Positions 58,757-64,000 of a stretch of 64,000 nucleotides of DNA are shown piece by piece (the first letter of the stretch is position 1; each line of letters starts with the position of its first letter). Where the stretch lies: positions 111,333,195-111,397,194 of the forward strand of contig CP136065.1 in NCBI GenBank assembly GCA_032622095.1, read 5' to 3'. The notes beneath the pieces are model-generated. The model had not been told where the DNA came from, did not search any database, and saw only the letters and a list, made by a program, of their open reading frames with translations. The translations under genes were made by a program, and so were the position numbers. This DNA comes from Siphonodentalium dalli. Lineage: Eukaryota > Mollusca > Scaphopoda > Gadilida > Siphonodentaliidae.

Positions 58757-59556
58757 TATGGGAGACCCTTTTCACATTTATTATTTATTTGCACTTAAGC
58801 GCAAATATGTGTATTAATTTATTTGCGCTTAAGCGCAAATACATGTACACTCCCCCCTTACATCCCTCTGATGTGAATGATTGAGTCCATCTCATATTAT
58901 ATTATCATGGGCCCATAGTAGTAGCCCCATACAGACTGGAAAGTTGAAGAAAAAAATCCATATGCATATCAGCATTCTCTGAATTGGTGCCTCACTCCCA
59001 GAGCTCAATATTTTTTTATTAAAGGGACATCTCCTGCACAGATATATACCATTTCCATACCCATAAATAGGGAATTATGGGTTACTGGGGGTTTGCTTCC
59101 CTCATATGGTGTACTTATTGACTTAAAATAGGGGGGAAACCCCTATTTTCATAATATCAGCATCCCTGTCGCCAAGACTTTGTGTCTCCATCCCAGAGAT
59201 ATAGTATATTATATAAAAGATCCATATCCTACACAGATCTATACCATTTCCATGGTCACAAAACTACTGGGGGATTGTTTCCATCATATGGTGGGGCTAT
59301 ATCAACTTTAGTGATGTGTTTAGGCCTGTGCTATTTGAAATTAATTCAAGGGGGAATCAATGCATATTAATTTTTTATTTGTGCTTAAGCACAAATTATT
59401 TGCGATTAAGCGCAAATGATTTACGTTTAAGCGTAAATATTTGCACTTAAGCGCAAATGATAGAGGTTATTTGCGCTTAAGCGCAAATATTTGCACTTAA
59501 GCGCAAATATTTGAGCTTAAGCATAAATAATAAAAAAGTGAAAAGTGCCTCCCATA
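58757..59556. mobile_element. Foldback element 4 (TTTGCGCTTAAGCGCAAA arms)
   Basis: The termini are TATGGGAGACCCTTTTCAC and the complement of TATGGGAGGCACTTTTCAC, flanked by a 6-bp direct repeat AGTACC (58751-58756 and 59557-59562). Each arm carries copies of the palindrome TTTGCGCTTAAGCGCAAA: left 58788-58842, right 59378-59528 with several variants such as TTTACGTTTAAGCGTAAA. The centre holds a diverged direct duplication ('acacagat.tataccatttccat' near 59036 and 59234) and no gene. Confidence 0.75.
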
Positions 59557-59854
59557 AGTACCTACTTGGTGAGGAAACTTGTACGAGAGGAGGGGTGCTG
59601 TCAGCGCGGGACCTAATCAGTCCACCATACAAATAATAAGTCCATCATATCTGTATCAATTACTAGATAGGGTACTTGGCATTGCTCAGGTAAAGAATGA
59701 ACACATTATTAGTGCCCCCCTCCAGTCATTTAAACTATTTATTAGTCACCTGAGATAAGCATCACATATATATTGCATGAAACTCTGGATAAAGTGACCT
59801 CTACTTTTAAATTGATAATAAACGCTCTTTATTGCTAATTATTAGTACTTCTTT

Positions 59855-60460
59855 AAGTCATCTGAGGTCAACGGCACCTATCCCATGACACGCCCAATTT
59901 CATATTATCTCTGTACCAATATTCCCATATATCTTCTGAGATGATAAATGCTTTTAATTGATAAGCTATGTTAACATAATTTACAAACCCCGCCTTTATG
60001 TCATCTGATGTCCAAGGCGCCAATCCCATGACATTCCCCTGGTCATGGAATCCCATATGTACCAATTTTACTACATATCGTTTAAGCTGATAAAAATTGC
60101 TCATCTCTATAATATAATCTATAAGTTCCCCTTTAAGATTGCCCGGGTCAAGTTACCCCTGTATACCAAATTCCAGCGACCAGAGTCTAACCATTTTGTG
60201 TATATGATTCATTTTTTAAATTAGAATTGTTTATGCCCATTTAAGTCGTCTGAATCAGATGTTAATAACACCTATCTCGTGACAATATTCGTGTCAATTG
60301 ACCCATGCGAAGCAATCTTTTTTACAAAATTCCGACCATTTTGGGTGTATAATTAATCATTATTGTCCTTTTAAGACATCTGATGCTAATGGCACCAATC
60401 CCATGACACTCCCCGGGTCAATTGACCCATATGTACAGTTTTTAGCACCAATGGTCCAGC
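59855..60460 (+). repeat. Degenerate tandem repeat, ~130-base unit
   Basis: 'catctgatg', 'cgccaatcccatgacac' and 'ggtca...gacccatatgtac' phrases recur at about 59858, 59999, 60248 and 60378. It is strongly diverged and non-coding. Confidence 0.6.
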
Positions 60461-61690
60461 CATTTGGTCGTCTAGACAGACAAACAGTTTTTTATTAATA
60501 TATGTCAGAGTTCTAAATTAAGTTAGATTATTTTACTAAAGAAAACTGAAACTTTGTACCCAAACTAGCAGTCTTCAATTTCAAGGTGCTTATCTCTGAC
60601 ATAGGCCTAAACATGTGCTCGGGTGATAATATTTTATATTAGCAAAATTCTTTTGTCTGGGATTTTTTTTATCACTCTACCAGTAATTCCTCACTTATAA
60701 TAACTAAGTATAATCAAATGAAATGTTTTCCAGTTCATTCCTTTATAGGAAGTGACATCTGCAGTAAATAATCTTGTGTCACTAGTTTCCAAGAGGCATG
60801 GTACTACCTCCTGCTGTTTAATTTGAGTATATGTGGTCCTTAAGCCAATCGCGCTTGCGTTAGTAATTTATTATCGAGCAATCAATATTATATAATTCGA
60901 CAGTGTGTAAACTCGCACTTAATTGTCTTTTATTGAATACTCGAATGTTTGTTCGTTGAGTTCTTGGTAAAACAACAAGAACATAGAACTGACGAACTTG
61001 GGTCGTCCAAACCACTACTCGAAATTGATGCAATGCGCATTCTTCTGCGGAAATGGGGGGGTGTAGAAATGCATATAAAACTTACTTTCGTAAATGGTAT
61101 TTCGTTTTCCCACGCATAAATTCATACAAACAATATTTTATTTGCTGAATGTTCTGCAATTGAGTTTAACATACAGTAATTAATTTAGCCCAAAGCCCCC
61201 CTCCCCATGTAACTTGTGCTGCATGCGGCGGGGGAGAAAATGCAGTAACACTGACGATATCAGTTCTATATATGCACGGACGCGTTGACACGGGGTCGTG
61301 GTGTCTCCCCTTCCTATTTTGGTAAAACAAATCTACAGTTTGAACTTTGAAGTCTAATACACTAATAGGGTTGTGTGCAGTTAGCGATTATAAATTTCCA
61401 ATATGTGGCCATAGCATGGTGCAATTATATAGTCTTTCTTCAATTTGGGGAATTATTTTGGTTCGATCAAAGGTGGTGCATTTAGAAATTCCAAGTTTTG
61501 CACCAAAACGGAAACATTCTAGACACGTTCATGTAGTGCCTAAATATGTTTTAAATATAAGTTTGCTCACCGTATAACCTTTATCGCGATTCTGATATAA
61601 ATGGTTCATCCCTCAGACATATACGTATATAGTTTATCCACCCAACGATGTATATATAACTTATCAATTCCTATAATGAGTCCGTACCAC
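60461..61690. other. No gene recognised
   Basis: Mixed AT-rich DNA without a supportable coding frame or clear repeat. Confidence 0.35.
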
Positions 61691-61940
61691 TATTTGCCAC
61701 CTGTCACAGCAGACAGTCACACACACGGAGTTAACGAAATGTATAGGGGGTATTTGCATGGTATCCATACATATATATGTGTAGGCATGCTACCCAACAT
61801 GGTTGAGTACCTGTTACAGCAGACAGTCACACAAACTCGGAGTTAACGAAATGTATAGGGGATATTTGCATGGGATCCATACATATATAGGTGTAGGCAT
61901 ATGCTACCCAACATGGTTGAGTGACTTTTTTTCGCACGAT
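61691..61940 (+). repeat. Dispersed repeat, 110-bp tandem pair
   Basis: Two direct copies start at 61701 and 61811 ('cagcagacagtcacaca', 'ggagttaacgaaatgtatag', 'gctacccaacatggttgagt'). The family also occurs on the minus strand at 23599-23790. Confidence 0.85.
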
Positions 61941-62859
61941 GTCGCCTCTGTTGCTCTTTATTGGAGATTCGATCGATGGTTTACACTATAGCTGCCAAGA
62001 ATGCACATATAGTACACTATATATTGATATAATGTGTGCTCTCATCTATAACTACGAGCAGCAGCAGTATATACAACCACCAACTCAAAGTTTGTGATTA
62101 TGTTGTGGTTGATTTAGTGAAATTCGCATGTTTCCGTGCATGGATTGTAGTATAATAGACTACAGAGCGTGATCTCAAACTCCGGAGGATCTTTAATACA
62201 AGCGTATACTTGACCAATCCATTGTTACGAATTTGTTAAAGCCTTTTAGTAACGTATTCAAAACTGGTGTGATTCTTCCTGTGTATCAATGCACATTGAT
62301 TGTGATGCATGTAGCCACCGAAGGGGTTATCGTGATAATATAGCCTATACGACCATTCAAAGAAAGTAATATAGCCAAAAATACAGTAGTTATCAACAAT
62401 GGTGGGGGGGTAATAACCTTTGTTTTCTCATTCAATGCTAAATTCTCAGAAGTATTTAATTGTTTTGCCATAATTAGCAATCGATGGGCCATATTTATTA
62501 ATCGACATCATAAGTTAGGTTAGGTCTAGTCATTGCATAAATGTGAATTTATTCTTATCAACAGCGATGCCAAATGTATAAACACACTCCCTGTCCCCAA
62601 CACGAAGAAATTTACCCGTGTAGTTGATTTTAAAACTTTATTCGCGGAAAAACGTTTCAAAAATCAGATCACGGAAGCATTGTTTCGATATCGTGTGCGT
62701 AATACGTAACACACACACTTTTATTGACTAGGCAACGCTAAACGATCATGTCGCAATTGCAGCGATATTTGCCCGAGGGCGGGGCTATACATCCACGTTA
62801 CTATTATTAGAACTATTGACTTATCTGGCAGGACGTACTTATTAAGCAGAACACCGGGT
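61941..62859. other. No gene recognised
   Basis: No coding signal or clear repeat. The stretch 62740-62859 lies next to the LINE relic but does not match its relatives. Confidence 0.35.
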
Positions 62860-64000
62860 ATAAGATTATTGATCCAGGTGAATATTAAATCCCATAAGGG
62901 TTGGACAACTTCGCAATCTACGAAGAGATGTTGTAGGTCCTCCGGAGCTTTATTACATAGAGTACAGTTCACATAAGGAAATTGTGCTGTGAAGCGCTTA
63001 ATGCGAAGTCTCGTGAATAAAACGCCATGGATAATCCGATAAAGGGGCCCACGAAGGGCCGGATCTATACATGTTCATTATGGAGGTTCATCCAGAGCAA
63101 AGTAAAAGGTAGTTTAGGAAAACGAATGGTAAGGGGCGGGGCAGTAATAATGGGATTCAGTAAATGGTGATAAATAATTTGTGAATCGATGGTGGGTAGT
63201 TGGGGAAAATCGGGAAGGTCACGAAATGCAGCTAAAGCACGCAAGCATAACAGGTAAAAGGGGGGAATATACGCCGGATCACATTGCGCGATACTAGGAG
63301 CAGCGAAAGCGGGGACGTATTCCCGGAGAGGGAGCCCTATCCAATATATAGCAAAAACTGACCATCGAGCGGTGGGGTTGGTCAGCAACCGTTGGATGTG
63401 ACGAAGGAGGAGGGTATTACATTTAATTTGTAAATTGACAATATCGGCACCTCCTGCACTTTTCGGTGCATAAAGTAAAGACCGCGGGAGGGGTTCAATT
63501 AAAGTAGACCAAAAAAAACGAAAAGCAGCTCTCTGGAAAAGCCGAATATAATGGGCGGACAAGGGAACAATAGACGTGTAATACCATAGTTTGCTAAATC
63601 AATATACATTGAGATACGAGGCATTGGTGAATTGAGCTAAATTGACGGTGCGACCAAATTGTAAAGTTTTAGAATTTTTTTGAAATAAGTTATGGAAATG
63701 GTCATCGGTAGTTACTGCCGAACCAAAAAGCAGGCCTAAAATTTTGTGGGAAGCGGACCACTGGAGACCGTACGGAGTGTCCGTACGATGACTCCAGCTA
63801 CCGATAAATAACCCGACCGATTTAGTTAAGTTGAGCCGAGCACCGGACGCTGAGCCATAACGATCAATCGTTTGTAAAGCGGCTCCGATGGAGGCATCGG
63901 AAGTAAGTATTAAGGTCACGTCATCAGCATACGCTGTAGTTTTAAAGAGGGGTCGATGCACCGGGCACAGTTAGCCCGGTGATCGAGGGGTTATTGCGGA
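62860..64000 (-). pseudogene. Tx1/L1-like LINE ORF2 relic, truncated at both ends
   Basis: This reverse transcriptase relic is of the same family as 2498-5712. It enters from the window end shortly before the YADD motif (TAYADDVTLILT near 63925) and continues through the thumb region and the Cys/His stretch CTLCNKAPEDLQHLFVDC. Two in-frame stops interrupt it, a TGA at about 63599 and a TAG at about 63065; the frame is otherwise kept. After WINNLIPG, near 62860, similarity to the 2.5-kb copy ceases, so the last ~120 codons and 3' UTR are lost. It is not functional. Confidence 0.85.

Noticed and set aside
58788-59528. CRISPR-like regular repeats (TTTGCGCTTAAGCGCAAA)
   Set aside because: Spacing is irregular with hardly any spacers, the array is inverted between two arms, and the DNA is eukaryotic. 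It is part of a foldback element.

Overview
This is metazoan nuclear DNA that consists almost entirely of transposable elements and their remains. I see no host protein-coding gene I can support, and no RNA gene. The style of the repeats (many dispersed stretches containing 'gtccgtccgtc' and 'accaaatttgg'-type phrases, Tx1/L1-like LINEs, Ty3/Gypsy pol of aquatic-invertebrate type, AT-rich spacers full of 'acatgta') suggests a marine invertebrate, most likely a mollusc such as a bivalve. That assignment is an inference from style, not from a marker gene.

Layout. 1-2.5 kb: a diverged direct duplication without coding signal. 2.5-10.4 kb: a graveyard of non-LTR retrotransposons on the minus strand: a Tx1/L1-like ORF1+ORF2 with nonsense codons, a Jockey/I/CR1-like RT that has lost its YADD core, an ORF1 fragment and an endonuclease fragment fused at a chimeric junction. 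10.47-19.56 kb: a head-to-tail array of four ~2.28-kb units. Each unit carries a dead LINE ORF1 plus the 3' end of a second LINE copy and some non-LINE flank, and all four share the same frameshifts. 19.7-22.6 kb: a foldback element whose arms are made of the palindrome ATCTCGAGAT. 22.6-27.8 kb: dispersed and tandem repeats.

27.83-39.82 kb holds the most interesting object: a 12-kb LTR retrotransposon (minus strand) with 273-bp LTRs differing at one base and a 4-bp target duplication. In transcription order it encodes a long Gag-type ORF with an N-terminal helix-hairpin-helix motif and a proline-rich repeat region, a Ty3/Gypsy Pol (protease, RT, RNase H, integrase) that ends in a PHD finger, and, in the position where env would sit, a 925-residue ORF with a TatD-family metal-dependent nuclease domain. 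All the expected TatD metal ligands are present, and a good splice acceptor lies just upstream of its ATG. Gag is broken (one frameshift, two in-frame TGA codons), while Pol and the TatD ORF are open.

39.8-62.8 kb: AT-rich DNA with several more non-autonomous inverted-repeat elements: a foldback with TTCGGAGAATCGG arms and an 8-bp target duplication, a foldback with TTTGCGCTTAAGCGCAAA arms, a possible one with AATTTAT-rich arms, two TTAA-flanked MITEs, and two compact hairpin elements. Three to four unrelated foldback elements in one window share the same design, inverted arms built from short, often palindromic minisatellites. 62.86-64 kb: another Tx1/L1-like ORF2 relic that runs off the window end.
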